Source: Acidobacteriota bacterium | GTDB taxonomy: Bacteria; Acidobacteriota; Terriglobia; Terriglobales; Acidobacteriaceae | Direction of reading: 5' to 3' | NCBI GenBank assembly: GCA_018268755.1 | Contig: JAFDVW010000013.1 | Span: 186,001-250,000 of the forward strand | DNA: 64,000 nt | In this document: positions 1 to 9,228 of the stretch, piece by piece | How the letters are laid out: every line of letters begins with the position of its first letter | How positions within the stretch are numbered: position 1 is the first letter of the stretch | The notes under the pieces: generated by a model | Told to the model about the DNA's origin: nothing | The model's input: only the letters and a program-made list of their open reading frames with translations | Database searches by the model: none | Program-made: the position numbers and the translations under genes

Positions 1-1556
1 AGCGATGTTGGGGTAAATCCGCGCTCACGGTTTGCGGCGCCAATGCGATAGACCAGTTCCCATTGCCGGTAAAGGGTCCGGTAAGCCGACAAGAGCGGAT
101 TGCGCGCGTCATAGATATCGGTCGCTTCCGATGCGGCCCCATTCAGCTCGATGATGTGAAACCCGCGGCCCTGGCGCAAGGCGTCCGGGCTTGCATAGCG
201 TACATCGAAGCGGCCAATGAAAAACTGTGGCAGTTTGCGCGCAATGCTGTCGAAAGTGCGCCGCAACTCTTCGCTGTCGAGAAAAGAACCATCGCTAAAA
301 ATGCAGCCTTGACAGTGATTGCCCGCCTCCACCAGCCTTATCCTCTCTCCGCAGGGAACAATCTCATCCGCTCTTTCCCGGAAACGCGCCAGATAAGTCG
401 AGGCCATGATTGTGGCCCGGTCGTCTTGCGCAATCAACTCCCGAAGTGTCTTGTGCCCATCACCCACGACCACGGGAAAAGTCTTGTGGGTGATCGAGAA
501 GATGCGGCCGCGTTCCTGCCCGGGGAACCGGTAGTAAAAGAAGCCGGCTTCATTCGGGCCCGATACATATTTCTGCAGCAGGACGGGAGTACGTACCTGG
601 GCAAGATAAGCGGCGGCGGCTCGCCAGGAGCCGATTTTCTTGAATCCGGCCCCACGTTGCGCAACGTCTGGCTTAAGAATAAAAGGGAAAGAAAACTCAT
701 GGGACTGGAAGAGGAATTCCAGCTCCTGCATGCGTTTGACTAGAGGACCAGGCGTAAGCAGATACGCGTCAGCGGTAAAGTCCGGAGAACTGCGCATCAG
801 TTCCTGCAGGATCCCGATCTTCGACTCGCCCACCATTCCACCGTTGCGTTGCGAAGGATTGGCCGCGGTAGGCAATGTCAGTCCGCGAAAGCGGATCGCC
901 AGCCATCCGCACATCAACGCCACCGGCGGATAGAAGACCCAGGCCGGCCAGAACTCCCAGCGACGCCATTTGCGGACCGTGCCGGCGAGTTGCCGGCGCA
1001 ACTTCGAGCCCCAAATTCGCCACACCGCCAGGATCCCGGATGCGGCAAATCCGATAGATCCTGCCGTGGCCAGAGCTTCGCCGGTGGCCATGGCATGCAA
1101 CGGGAAGAAGTGGAAAAGGGAGAAGATCAGTGCGATCCAGGCCGCGGCGGATATCCCAGTAATAGCAGCAAAGGTAGGGACCGGCATGCGCAGCAGGCCG
1201 GCCGAAATGTAGGCGGGAAGGCGTGTCCCCGGGGCCAGGCGGCTGAATGCCAAGGCCAGTTGGCCGCTCCGCCGGGCGTGGTTCCTTCCAGGGTCGAACA
1301 ACCTGGCTTCCAGCCACTGGGCGCTTCTTGAGTCCTGAGGGAGTCTCTCGCGAAGCAGCCTTACCGCGCCGTACACTCCGAAATCGCTGATCCAGAGCCC
1401 GAGGAAGGCACCCAGCGCGGCTGAGGGCAAGTTGAGCACCATGGAGGAAGCCAAAGCCGCCGCCCCCAAGATGGCGCCATCTTCGGAAACGAACGCGCTC
1501 AACACAATGCCAGCGACTACGAGTGTGGCGCTACTGGAATCAAGCGGCGTCGTCAT
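1..1556 (-). CDS. DedA-like membrane domain fused to ATP-grasp ligase (partial)
   Basis: The gene runs off the left edge; 518 codons are visible. The first ~220 residues are hydrophobic with the loop FSRLAPGTRLPAYISAGLL, which resembles the SNARE-associated/DedA (VTT) membrane family. From about residue 290 the protein is an ATP-grasp domain: FPFILKPDVAQRGAGF (ATP-binding Lys), VLLQKYVSGPNEAGF, VVGDGHKTLRELI and, nearer the edge, GRFDVRY followed by HIIELNGA (metal-binding Asp/Glu/Asn). Such domains ligate a carboxylate to an amine or other nucleophile; the substrate is unknown. ATG overlaps the DinB stop (ATGA), so it is the last visible gene of the YHS-DoxX-DinB operon. I checked the frame by translating stretches near both ends and in the middle. 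The fusion is seen directly; a lipid- or envelope-linked role is inference. Confidence 0.8.
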   Translation of the reverse strand, partial: MTTPLDSSSATLVVAGIVLSAFVSEDGAILGAAALASSMVLNLPSAALGAFLGLWISDFGVYGAVRLLRERLPQDSRSAQWLEARLFDPGRNHARRSGQLALAFSRLAPGTRLPAYISAGLLRMPVPTFAAITGISAAAWIALIFSLFHFFPLHAMATGEALATAGSIGFAASGILAVWRIWGSKLRRQLAGTVRKWRRWEFWPAWVFYPPVALMCGWLAIRFRGLTLPTAANPSQRNGGMVGESKIGILQELMRSSPDFTADAYLLTPGPLVKRMQELEFLFQSHEFSFPFILKPDVAQRGAGFKKIGSWRAAAAYLAQVRTPVLLQKYVSGPNEAGFFYYRFPGQERGRIFSITHKTFPVVVGDGHKTLRELIAQDDRATIMASTYLARFRERADEIVPCGERIRLVEAGNHCQGCIFSDGSFLDSEELRRTFDSIARKLPQFFIGRFDVRYASPDALRQGRGFHIIELNGAASEATDIYDARNPLLSAYRTLYRQWELVYRIGAANRERGFTPTS

Positions 1557-2083
1557 CGAAGATCCTGGCTCTCCCTCTGTTCACCGCGGTGTTTCAGTGT
1601 GGAGGGCGCGATCCCGAATTCGGGGACAACGTCGATGCCGGCGGAATCACAAAGCAAACGCACGATGGCGTAGTGATGCACGGCGTGTCCAATACAGAAA
1701 GCCAGTTCGCGAGCGATGATCGAAGGGAGGCGCACGGGCGTGGCATCGCCATACTCGAGGCTGTACGTCACCAGACAGGCCCGGTCCAACCCGTCCGGCC
1801 CGTATTGGTGAAAGACCCGGATCAAACGCTCAGTGCTAGCGCGGGCGAAGTCGAGATCGGTCTCCAGCCGGGGATTGCGTTCGCGATTGTCATAGTCAAT
1901 ATGTCCCGAAGCGAGCCCGGATTCGAGGCAAAGAAAATGGTCGATCACATGGCGATAATGCTGGCCGATGGAAGCGTGGTAAGGCCCGGGAATGCGAGCT
2001 GTGAAACCTGCTCCGGTCAATTTGGAGAGCAAGTCCAGCCCCTGCCGTAAAACATCTTCCGTCGCTCGTCCCAGTGCAACCAT
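1553..2083 (-). CDS. DinB-family protein
   Basis: This 176-residue protein fits the DinB/YfiT four-helix family. The sequence shows HYRHVIDHFLCL near residue 35 and GHAVHHYAIVR near residue 140, giving the spaced histidines that bind a metal in this family. Members are metal-dependent transferases or hydrolases, some acting on thiols such as bacillithiol or mycothiol; the substrate here is unknown. ATG at 2083 lies two bases after the DoxX stop, and its own stop overlaps the next start, so translation is probably coupled. The open frame extends upstream, but that part overlaps DoxX in another frame and looks like shadow sequence. Confidence 0.8.
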   Translation of the reverse strand: MVALGRATEDVLRQGLDLLSKLTGAGFTARIPGPYHASIGQHYRHVIDHFLCLESGLASGHIDYDNRERNPRLETDLDFARASTERLIRVFHQYGPDGLDRACLVTYSLEYGDATPVRLPSIIARELAFCIGHAVHHYAIVRLLCDSAGIDVVPEFGIAPSTLKHRGEQRESQDLR

Positions 2084-2085
2084 GA

Positions 2086-2538
2086 TCAGCCCAGTCTTTC
2101 CCCGATAAACGGAATGCTGGTTCGTACCAGGAAGAGATTGACCGCACCGGCGATGAGCACGATCCATGCCAGGGCGAAGAGCAAACCATGGTCTCCCTGG
2201 ACATCGATGCCCAGGACAGTCAGGTGAAAAAGGATGGCTCCCGTGACGGTGCCCATGGCCAGCAGGGAACCCAACCAACTGAAAGCCGGCCAAAGGAGGA
2301 GAAGGGAAGCCACCAATTCCACCACGCCGGAGCCAATGCGACCCCAGGGCTCCAGGAAACTCAGCCCTATTCCCGCACCGGCTTTGGTGAAGATATAGAC
2401 GGACTCCGCTGCCCCGGTGAACTTGAAGAACAACGTCTGTAACAAAATTGCAGCCGCGATCAGCCGGACTGACCAAGTGAAGATGGTGAACACCGTGGAG
2501 TGCCTCGGTTTTGTCGTTGCCATGGATAGGGTCTTCAT
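2086..2538 (-). CDS. DoxX-family membrane protein
   Basis: The protein has 150 residues and four predicted membrane segments: VRLIAAAILLQTLFFKFTGA, the stretch around GSGVVELVASLLLLWPAF, LLAMGTVTGAILFHLTVLG and ALAWIVLIAGAVNLFLV. This is the DoxX/DoxD topology. DoxX-like proteins are small inner-membrane subunits associated with quinone-linked oxidoreductases or thiol redox; no specific partner can be named. The start MKTLSM is chosen because AGGA lies six bases upstream and it follows the YHS stop by seven bases. A second ATG five codons later is possible. It sits in the YHS-DoxX-DinB-ATP-grasp operon. Confidence 0.85.
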   Translation of the reverse strand: MKTLSMATTKPRHSTVFTIFTWSVRLIAAAILLQTLFFKFTGAAESVYIFTKAGAGIGLSFLEPWGRIGSGVVELVASLLLLWPAFSWLGSLLAMGTVTGAILFHLTVLGIDVQGDHGLLFALAWIVLIAGAVNLFLVRTSIPFIGERLG

Positions 2539-2545
2539 GAGTGTC

Positions 2546-2998
2546 CTATTTGCCGTTTTTTTCCACGATGCCGGGCCAGTTGGCATCGGCTTTTTTGAGC
2601 CTGCCTTGCGGGTCTTTGTTGAAAAGTTCGCGAACGTCCTGGTCGTACTGCAGAAGCAAACGTCCGTTAAGGATCTCGAATGCGTCTGGCTCAATCTTGG
2701 CAGTATGTCCCTCGGAAGCCGCATAGGCGCAGAAGCCCCCAAACTGGGGCTCATACTTGGAAGGGTTGGCATCGAATGCGCTCTTGTCGGCCGCGGAAGC
2801 GAATTGATAGCGCACACCGTTATAGGTGCTCACAAACCGTGGGTCCCCCTTCACCGGGCGGTTCTCTGTGAAGTAGGCCACCGGATCGTAGCCCTGAAGG
2901 CCAAGACCAGTCTTATCCACATTGACCAGCGTCTTGTTAGCGGCGAAAGCGAAATGAGAGCCAAGAGCAAACAGGATGATGCACAACAGCCTTTTCAT
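2546..2998 (-). CDS. Secreted YHS-domain protein
   Basis: This 150-residue protein has a clear Sec signal peptide (MKRLLCIILFALGSHFAFA, cleavage after AFA). The body contains the YHS-type core: GLGLQGYDPVAYF, VRYQFASAADKSAFDANPSKYEPQFGGFCAYA, and a C-terminal tail ending near WPGIVEKNG. YHS domains are small folds often linked to metal binding or heavy-metal and copper handling; here it acts outside the inner membrane. It is the first gene of the four-gene minus-strand operon. The specific ligand cannot be read from the sequence. Confidence 0.85.
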   Translation of the reverse strand: MKRLLCIILFALGSHFAFAANKTLVNVDKTGLGLQGYDPVAYFTENRPVKGDPRFVSTYNGVRYQFASAADKSAFDANPSKYEPQFGGFCAYAASEGHTAKIEPDAFEILNGRLLLQYDQDVRELFNKDPQGRLKKADANWPGIVEKNGK

Positions 2999-3130
2999 TT
3001 ACGAACGCTCCTGATAGAGGTTGGTTCCTACAAGCAATGGGACTGAGATGCCGGTAAAAAGTTTCAATCCACCGGAAGTGATTTCGAAGATGTAACCTTT
3101 GGCGGGTTAGGGCATCCCACTGGGTTGGGG

Positions 3131-5128
3131 CTAAGCTGGAACTGCGGACGGCCGCCGGATTTCTCGTGACAAGATTTGCTCGGACATGACCTGCAGGATC
3201 TGCGCCACACTCCAGGCTTGGGCAAAGCACCCCCGCTCAAGTTGCGGCACACTGCCATCATAGATTTCTGAAATTTGCCCCAGGCACCCCTGGCTGAGAT
3301 GTTCCTCCAGGGAGCTTAACAGGCCTCGCGCATACTGCCTGGTCTCCGGAGTATTGCCATGGACCTTGAAGTAGGCGGAAAGGAAGGGCCCAATGAGCCA
3401 GGGCCAAACTGTGCCTTGGTGATAGGCGGAATCGCGCTGGTATGGGTTGCCCTCATAGCGCCCTTTATAGTTGGGGTCACTTGCACTCAGGGTGCGCAAT
3501 CCATAAGGCGTCAGAAGCTCGTGTTCGACCACCTGTAGGACTTTTTCCGCCCGGTCGCGGGCCAGCATAGAGTAGGGGAGGCTCACGGCGAGCAGCTGAT
3601 TGGGCCTGATGGATCCGTCCGGATTGCCGCCGTTTACTACATCGTACAGGCAGCTTCGTTCTTCATTCCAGAATAGGCGGTTGAAGGTCCATTGAACCAG
3701 CGCGGAACTGGTGCGATAACGTTTTACCGCTTCGCCATCATGAAAGCGGGTCCCCAGGTCTTCCATGATCTTGAGCGCGTTGAACCAAAGCGCCTGGATT
3801 TCCACGGGCTTTCCGGCGCGGGGCGTGACCACCCAGTCGCCGATGCGGGCGTCCATCCAAGTCAGCTGCACACCTTTCTCTCCGGCGTTGAGCAGACCGG
3901 ACTCCAGCATGCGGATGTTGTAGCGCGTGCCGCGCACGTGCCATTCGACGATGTCTTTGAGTACGGGATAAAGCTCTGCCCGGACGAAGGTTTCGTCGTG
4001 CGTATGCTCCAGGTAGGCGCGTACCGATTCGAAGAACCACAGGGTTGCATCGACCGTGTTGAATTCCGGTGCTTCCCCGGCATCCAGAAAGCGATTGGGC
4101 AACATGCCCTGGTCTACGTGGGAGGCAAATTCCCGCAGAATGCCTTTGGCAATCTCGGCGCGACCGGTAGGAAGGGTCAGGCCGGGCAATGCGATCATGG
4201 TGTCCCGGCCCCAGTCGGTAAACCAAGGATACCCGGCCATCACGGTATAGCCATCTTCTCGCTTGGCGATGAACTGGTCCGCGGCCAGGGCCAACTGCTG
4301 TGCCAAGGGATCATCCATCGCTGCAGCCGCAACAATTTTTTCCCGCCGTAAAATCTCCGCCTTGCGCATACGGTTGGAATCCGCCGCTCTCTGAGGTTCC
4401 GTGGAGGCAATGACTGTGGCCGGCTGACTCTTGCTGATGTCGAAGGAAAGTAGCGCCGGATTGAACAGGTCTTCCGTCGTGTCCAGACCACGCTCAGCCT
4501 CCACCCGGTAGAAGAACTGGCGATACCAATCGCGATTCGGGTCTACCTGGGAGGCGTTGTGGGCAAGATAGAGACGCGGCAAGCCCTCGTAGGGCCGCAG
4601 GCTGAGCATTCCCGGGTTCTGTTGCAAGCTCGGATCGAGCGCGCCATTCTCATGCGTCAAGCTGTGATAATCGCGAAAGGCGATCAAAGGCCGAATTTCC
4701 AGACGGACAGTCCGCCGCTGGGGCGTGTTCACGATGCGATATTCGACCACCACCGTATTGCTGGATTGCAGCATGAACACGGACTTTTCCAGCACAACGT
4801 CTTGGACCTCGAAGGTGAAAATGGGGAATGGATCGAGGCGAAAGCCGGCGAGAAACTCAAAGCCACGGGGGTGAATGGCCCCGTGATACTGGTTGGTTCC
4901 CAGATCGAAGCGAGAGCCTTCAAGGACGAGGGTTTCCTCCAGCTTGGAGAGAAGGACCATGCGGCCTACCGGCGGCTTGGTAGCCGCCGTCAGCAAGCCA
5001 TGGTAGCGGCGGGTGTTGGCGCCGGTGATGGAAGAACTTGAAAAGCCGCCGATGCCGTTGGTTTCCAGCCATTCACGGCTGAGCGCGGAATCTAGATTGC
5101 TGCAGGTCTCTCGGTCAATCTGAATCAT
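3131..5128 (-). CDS. GH133 amylo-alpha-1,6-glucosidase (glycogen debranching)
   Basis: The 665-residue protein has the bacterial glycogen-debranching architecture. An N-terminal beta-rich domain (LETNGIGGFSSS, NTRRYHGLL, about residues 15-260) is followed by an (alpha/alpha)6 catalytic domain with GYPWFTDWGRDTMIALPG at residues 299-316 and YEGNPYQRDSAYHQGTVWPW near the C-terminus. The family hydrolyses alpha-1,6 branch stubs in glycogen-like glucans and releases glucose. There is no signal peptide, so it acts in the cytoplasm. It is the last gene of the minus-strand operon with GH63 and glucose dehydrogenase, which fits glucan breakdown feeding glucose oxidation. Confidence 0.93.
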   Translation of the reverse strand: MIQIDRETCSNLDSALSREWLETNGIGGFSSSSITGANTRRYHGLLTAATKPPVGRMVLLSKLEETLVLEGSRFDLGTNQYHGAIHPRGFEFLAGFRLDPFPIFTFEVQDVVLEKSVFMLQSSNTVVVEYRIVNTPQRRTVRLEIRPLIAFRDYHSLTHENGALDPSLQQNPGMLSLRPYEGLPRLYLAHNASQVDPNRDWYRQFFYRVEAERGLDTTEDLFNPALLSFDISKSQPATVIASTEPQRAADSNRMRKAEILRREKIVAAAAMDDPLAQQLALAADQFIAKREDGYTVMAGYPWFTDWGRDTMIALPGLTLPTGRAEIAKGILREFASHVDQGMLPNRFLDAGEAPEFNTVDATLWFFESVRAYLEHTHDETFVRAELYPVLKDIVEWHVRGTRYNIRMLESGLLNAGEKGVQLTWMDARIGDWVVTPRAGKPVEIQALWFNALKIMEDLGTRFHDGEAVKRYRTSSALVQWTFNRLFWNEERSCLYDVVNGGNPDGSIRPNQLLAVSLPYSMLARDRAEKVLQVVEHELLTPYGLRTLSASDPNYKGRYEGNPYQRDSAYHQGTVWPWLIGPFLSAYFKVHGNTPETRQYARGLLSSLEEHLSQGCLGQISEIYDGSVPQLERGCFAQAWSVAQILQVMSEQILSREIRRPSAVPA

Positions 5129-5195
5129 CGGCCGCTCCTTCCAGGCCTGACTGAGGCTCCAAGATGAGATACGCGTCGCGTGGAAAGGTGACAGG

Positions 5196-6299
5196 TTAAG
5201 ACTCTGTCACCTGGCAATAGACTTTAATGGCCCCATTCGGGCTGGTGAGTTTCCGGAACAGCTCCTGATAATTCTCCAGTCCTTTTACCGGGTCGGTCAG
5301 CAATCTGCCCAGCCACCCTGGGTATTCAAGCTCGGCCTGGGACATGTCGCGCACGCCCAACTCGAAATATTCTCGATTGGCATTGACGCTTCCGACCATC
5401 ACCTTATTGCCCAGCACGAAGTCCAGGTTGATCTTGTCGGCAGGCACTTCGATTTTTCTCTCACCCCCGGTCACGCTGGTCAGGACCAGAACGCCGTTTT
5501 TCCCCAGGGCCTGCATGGCATCGAACACCACGCCTGAGTTGCCGGTGGCTTCCAGAATCAGGTCGAACGGCCCGAATTGCTGGGCGGCGTCTCCCACGGA
5601 AATGTCTTTGGTGGACACATAACGTGCGCCGAGGTCATCCACCAGGCTGGCGTTGAGATAGGGCTTGGCCGTCCGGCCAAATGTGGTTACGTCCAGGCCG
5701 CGCAGACGCAGGACCAGGGTCGCCAGTAAGCCGATGGTTCCCGCTCCCATGACGGCCGCCTTGCGCGGTTTCCAGACTTTGAGGCGGCGCTGGATTTCGT
5801 AGGCCTGAAAAATTCCCTTCTCGACCACCGTAGTGGGTTCCAGAAGGACCCCGACATCCTTGAGGCCTTTCGGGACTTTGACGATGAAGTCGGCATCATC
5901 GACGTAAAACTCGGTGAGATAACCATGGCGCAGATTGATGCCCCGCTCGTAGTAGGTGGAATCGGTGGTCATATCGTTGGTGCCGATGAGGTCATAAATG
6001 CTGTGGCCGGGACGGCGCACCGTGGCCACCACATAGTCCCCAGGCGCCAGCCCGGTGACATTGGGGCCGACCGCTTCGACCTGGCCAAACCCCTCATGAC
6101 CGATGATGAGGTAGTCGAACCCCGGAGGCGCTGCGCCATATTCCGCAGCGTTGATTTCTTTGTCGGTCCCATCAACTCCTACGCGCAGGACCTTAACCAG
6201 CACGCCGCGGCCGTTGGGGACTTGATCAAGAGTGGGCGCCGGCGCCTCCGCGAGATGAACACTTCCCGGTTTGCCGGGAAAAACGCCAATAGCCTTCAT
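5196..6299 (-). CDS. gdh: Glucose 1-dehydrogenase, medium-chain family
   Basis: The 367-residue protein matches the archaeal-type glucose dehydrogenase subgroup of medium-chain dehydrogenases. It shows [17 protein letters not shown] and [11 protein letters not shown] (catalytic zinc region) and the dinucleotide loop [11 protein letters not shown]. The expected reaction is NAD(P)-dependent oxidation of beta-D-glucose to glucono-1,5-lactone. Two departures are visible: the usual catalytic-zinc Cys of GxCGTD is Asp, and the four-Cys structural zinc lobe is absent ([15 protein letters not shown]). Both are, to my knowledge, also features of the haloarchaeal enzyme. It lies between GH63 and GH133 in one operon, so its glucose is probably internal. 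Confidence 0.85.
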   Translation of the reverse strand: MKAIGVFPGKPGSVHLAEAPAPTLDQVPNGRGVLVKVLRVGVDGTDKEINAAEYGAAPPGFDYLIIGHEGFGQVEAVGPNVTGLAPGDYVVATVRRPGHSIYDLIGTNDMTTDSTYYERGINLRHGYLTEFYVDDADFIVKVPKGLKDVGVLLEPTTVVEKGIFQAYEIQRRLKVWKPRKAAVMGAGTIGLLATLVLRLRGLDVTTFGRTAKPYLNASLVDDLGARYVSTKDISVGDAAQQFGPFDLILEATGNSGVVFDAMQALGKNGVLVLTSVTGGERKIEVPADKINLDFVLGNKVMVGSVNANREYFELGVRDMSQAELEYPGWLGRLLTDPVKGLENYQELFRKLTSPNGAIKVYCQVTES

Positions 6300-6324
6300 A
6301 GAGTTTCTCCTTCGATTTCAAATC

Positions 6325-9036
6325 TCATGATTCCTGTAATTGAAGCGCCGGCTTCTTTGAGCCGGCACGCGCCTGGCGATTGGCCCCGGCGGTCTGTTGC
6401 AATAACTTCGTGACCAAACCTGTCCATCCCGTCTGGTGACTCGCGCCCACGCCCGCGCCACTGTCGCCATGGAAGTACTCATGAAACAGGATCAGATCAT
6501 TCCAGTGGGGGTCTGTCTGGAATTTATCCAGGTCCCCATAGACCGGGCGGCGTCCATCCGCCTTCCGCAAAAAGATGCTGGCCAGGCGGCGTGAGAGTTC
6601 GGCAGCAACTTCCGCCAGGGTCATCATCCGGCCTGAGCCGGTGGGGCACTCGACCTTGAAGGCATCGCCGTAGTAGTGATGGAATTTTTGCAGCGATTCG
6701 ACCAGCAGAAAGTTCACCGGAAACCAGATCGGTCCGCGCCAGTTGGAGTTGCCGCCGAACAGTCCGGTAGATGATTCGCCGGGTTCGTAGTCGACCCGAT
6801 GGTTCATCCCTCCGGCCTGTAGTACGTAGGGATGTTCGCGGTGGTAACGCGAGACGGCCCGAATGCCGTAAGGGGAGAAGAATTCGCTTTCATCGAGCAT
6901 ATACTTCAGCACCGACCGTAGTTGGTCGGCATTCACGATGGATAGCAAGCGTCTTTCCCGCATGCCACAGGTGGCCATGCTGGCGACATTGTTGGTGAGG
7001 TCTGGCCGGTTCTCGAGGAACCAATTCATGCGCCGTTGGAAATCGGGCAGGCCGTCAAGCACGTCCTGCTCCAGCGTTTCCACCGCAAAGAGGGGAATCA
7101 ACCCTACCATCGACCGGATCTTCATGGGGAAGTGTGTGCCGTCGGTCTTCTTGAGCACGTCATAGAAAAAGCCGTCCCCCTCGTTCCAAAGCCCCATGCC
7201 ATCGTGGCCGCGGTGGCACATCGCGTCTGCGATGTGAACGAAGTGCTCCCAGAACTTGCTTGCGACGTCCTGGTAAGAGGGATCTTCCTTGGCGAGTTCC
7301 ATGGCTATGGCCAAAAGATTCAACGTGTACATGGCCATCCAGCTGGTGCCGTCCGACTGTTCAAGATAACCGCCGGTGGGGAGCGGGGCGCTGCGGTCGA
7401 AGACGCCGATGTTGTCCAGGCCCAGGAAGCCCCCCTGAAAGACGTTCATGCCCTCGGCGTCTTTCCGGTTGACCCACCAGGTGAAGTTCAACAGGAGCTT
7501 ATGGAACGTGCGCACCAGGAACTGCCGGTCTCCCTGGCCGTTATTGCGCTTCTTATCAATCTTGTAAACGCGCCAGCATGCCCAGGCGTGGACCGGGGGG
7601 TTGACATCTCCGAACGCCCATTCATAGGCAGGAATCTGCCCATTGGGGTGCATGTACCACTCGCGCAGCATCAGCACCAGCTGCTCCTTGGCAAAATCAG
7701 GGTCCACCAGCGCCAGGGAAATGCAATGAAACGCCAGGTCCCAGGCCGCATACCAGGGGTATTCCCACTTGTCAGGCATGGAAATCACGTCAGCGTTGTA
7801 GAGATGGGACCATTCATGATTGCGTCCGCCTTTGCGTTCTGAGGGAGGCGAGATTTGATTGGGATCGCCGTCCAGCCATTGCTTGATGACGTAGTGATAG
7901 AACTGCTTGGACCACAACATCCCGGCGAAGCCTTGCCGCATCACATTCCTGGAATCGGCGGGAAGGTCTTGCGGAATCACGGTGGCATAAAACTCATCGG
8001 CTTCTTGCCGGCGGGCCTGCAAGAAACTCTCGAATGGCCCAAACACGGCCTTTCCCTTGACCTCCGCATTGGTAAGGCGCAGTCGCAAGCCTGCAGACTG
8101 GCCAGCTTCAATCCTCAAGTTGTAATGGGCAGCGGCCTTCGTCCCCGAATGCAGCGGGTTCACCGCATACTTTGCTCCCTGTACGATGTAGTCGTTGATT
8201 CCGTCCTTGACATAGGGAGTGGCACTGTCCCCGCCCCACAGGCGGTGGGCATTGGTTTCATTCTCGGTGAACAACAACTCAGGCGAGCCTTCGCAATGCA
8301 ACCAGCGGCTGCCCAGGCTGGGGTGGTGCAATGCGATGGCCGGACCCGGGGAGTCCTGGCATTGATAGAGGCTGGGGCGTGGCGCCTTGCTGTCCCAAGA
8401 CCAGGTATTGCGGAACCAGACGGTGGGGAGAGCGCGAAGGCTCGAGGCCTCAGGACCGCGGTTCACGACTGTGATCTGGATCAAAATATCTTCGACGTCA
8501 GCTTTCGCGTATTCCACAAAAACATCGAAGTAGCGGTTGTCGTCAAAGACGCCGGAATCCAGAAGTTCAAACTCGGTCTGGCCTTTGCCGCGACGCCGGT
8601 TTTCTTCGACCAATTGCCCATAGGGGAAGGCGGCCTGGGGATACTTGTACAAATACTTCATGTAGGAGTGCGTGGGCGTGCTATCGAGGTAGAAATAGTA
8701 TTCCTTCACGTCCTCGCCATGATTGCCTTCATTTCCGGTGAGCCCGAAGGGCCGCTCCTTGAGGATCGGGTCACGCTCATTCCACAGGGCCAGCGCGAAG
8801 CAGAGGTTTTGACGGCGGTCGCAAATTCCCGCCAGTCCGTCTTCATTCCAGCGATAAGCACGGGAACGAGCGTGATCATGGGGAAAGAACTCCCAGGCGT
8901 TGCCGTAAGCACTGTAGTCTTCGCGGACGGTACCCCAGGAACGTTCGCTTAGGTAAGGGCCCCATCGCTTCCAGTGCCGGGTGCGATCTCTTGATTCGGA
9001 GAGACGGACTTCCTCCTTCGTCTTGGAGCGATTCAT
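6325..9036 (-). CDS. GH63-type alpha-glucosidase
   Basis: This 903-residue cytoplasmic protein resembles bacterial GH63 glucosidases. The N-terminal half is a beta-rich domain ([15 protein letters not shown], then [17 protein letters not shown]). The (alpha/alpha)6 barrel follows, with [20 protein letters not shown] near residue 430, [20 protein letters not shown] near residue 755, and a C-terminal [18 protein letters not shown]63 enzymes hydrolyse terminal alpha-glucosidic bonds; the exact bacterial substrate (oligoglucan, trehalose-like or a glucosylated solute) is not decided by sequence. Its ATG overlaps the stop of the small upstream gene (ATGA), and glucose dehydrogenase starts 25 bases after its stop. 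Confidence 0.88.
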   Translation of the reverse strand: MNRSKTKEEVRLSESRDRTRHWKRWGPYLSERSWGTVREDYSAYGNAWEFFPHDHARSRAYRWNEDGLAGICDRRQNLCFALALWNERDPILKERPFGLTGNEGNHGEDVKEYYFYLDSTPTHSYMKYLYKYPQAAFPYGQLVEENRRRGKGQTEFELLDSGVFDDNRYFDVFVEYAKADVEDILIQITVVNRGPEASSLRALPTVWFRNTWSWDSKAPRPSLYQCQDSPGPAIALHHPSLGSRWLHCEGSPELLFTENETNAHRLWGGDSATPYVKDGINDYIVQGAKYAVNPLHSGTKAAAHYNLRIEAGQSAGLRLRLTNAEVKGKAVFGPFESFLQARRQEADEFYATVIPQDLPADSRNVMRQGFAGMLWSKQFYHYVIKQWLDGDPNQISPPSERKGGRNHEWSHLYNADVISMPDKWEYPWYAAWDLAFHCISLALVDPDFAKEQLVLMLREWYMHPNGQIPAYEWAFGDVNPPVHAWACWRVYKIDKKRNNGQGDRQFLVRTFHKLLLNFTWWVNRKDAEGMNVFQGGFLGLDNIGVFDRSAPLPTGGYLEQSDGTSWMAMYTLNLLAIAMELAKEDPSYQDVASKFWEHFVHIADAMCHRGHDGMGLWNEGDGFFYDVLKKTDGTHFPMKIRSMVGLIPLFAVETLEQDVLDGLPDFQRRMNWFLENRPDLTNNVASMATCGMRERRLLSIVNADQLRSVLKYMLDESEFFSPYGIRAVSRYHREHPYVLQAGGMNHRVDYEPGESSTGLFGGNSNWRGPIWFPVNFLLVESLQKFHHYYGDAFKVECPTGSGRMMTLAEVAAELSRRLASIFLRKADGRRPVYGDLDKFQTDPHWNDLILFHEYFHGDSGAGVGASHQTGWTGLVTKLLQQTAGANRQARAGSKKPALQLQES

Positions 9037-9218
9037 GCGGGCTCTCCTTCCGTGGCGAGAATAGTAAGCAGGTGCGCAAACTCACAGGAAGCGTCTTGGC
9101 CGACGCCGGCTAACTCCGCGAGCACGGGCGCTTCCTCGAGCAGTCCCGATTGCGGCGACGGCTTTCCCGTGGCGAAATCAGCCCGGGAGCCGGCCTTCGA
9201 GATGGTTTCTTCGCTCAT
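9033..9218 (-). CDS. Small conserved-position protein, unknown function (61 aa)
   Basis: This short frame begins [15 protein letters not shown] and has no recognisable domain, signal peptide or membrane segment. It is acidic and Ala/Glu-rich, with a possible amphipathic helix in [16 protein letters not shown]. Support for it being real: GAGGA lies seven bases before the ATG, it starts ten bases after the VOC stop, and its TGA overlaps the GH63 ATG as ATGA. That pattern suggests translational coupling to GH63. The function is unknown; it could be a leader peptide that sets GH63 translation or a small partner protein. Confidence 0.55.
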   Translation of the reverse strand: MSEETISKAGSRADFATGKPSPQSGLLEEAPVLAELAGVGQDASCEFAHLLTILATEGEPA

Positions 9219-9228
9219 GCGATGTTCC

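Noticed and set aside
63..743. 226-residue plus-strand open frame
   Set aside because: It is antisense to the ATP-grasp domain, which has clear motifs; the plus frame has no recognisable pattern.
7855..8952. 365-residue plus-strand open frame
   Set aside because: Fully antisense to GH63 and low in recognisable structure; an expected shadow in G+C-rich coding DNA.
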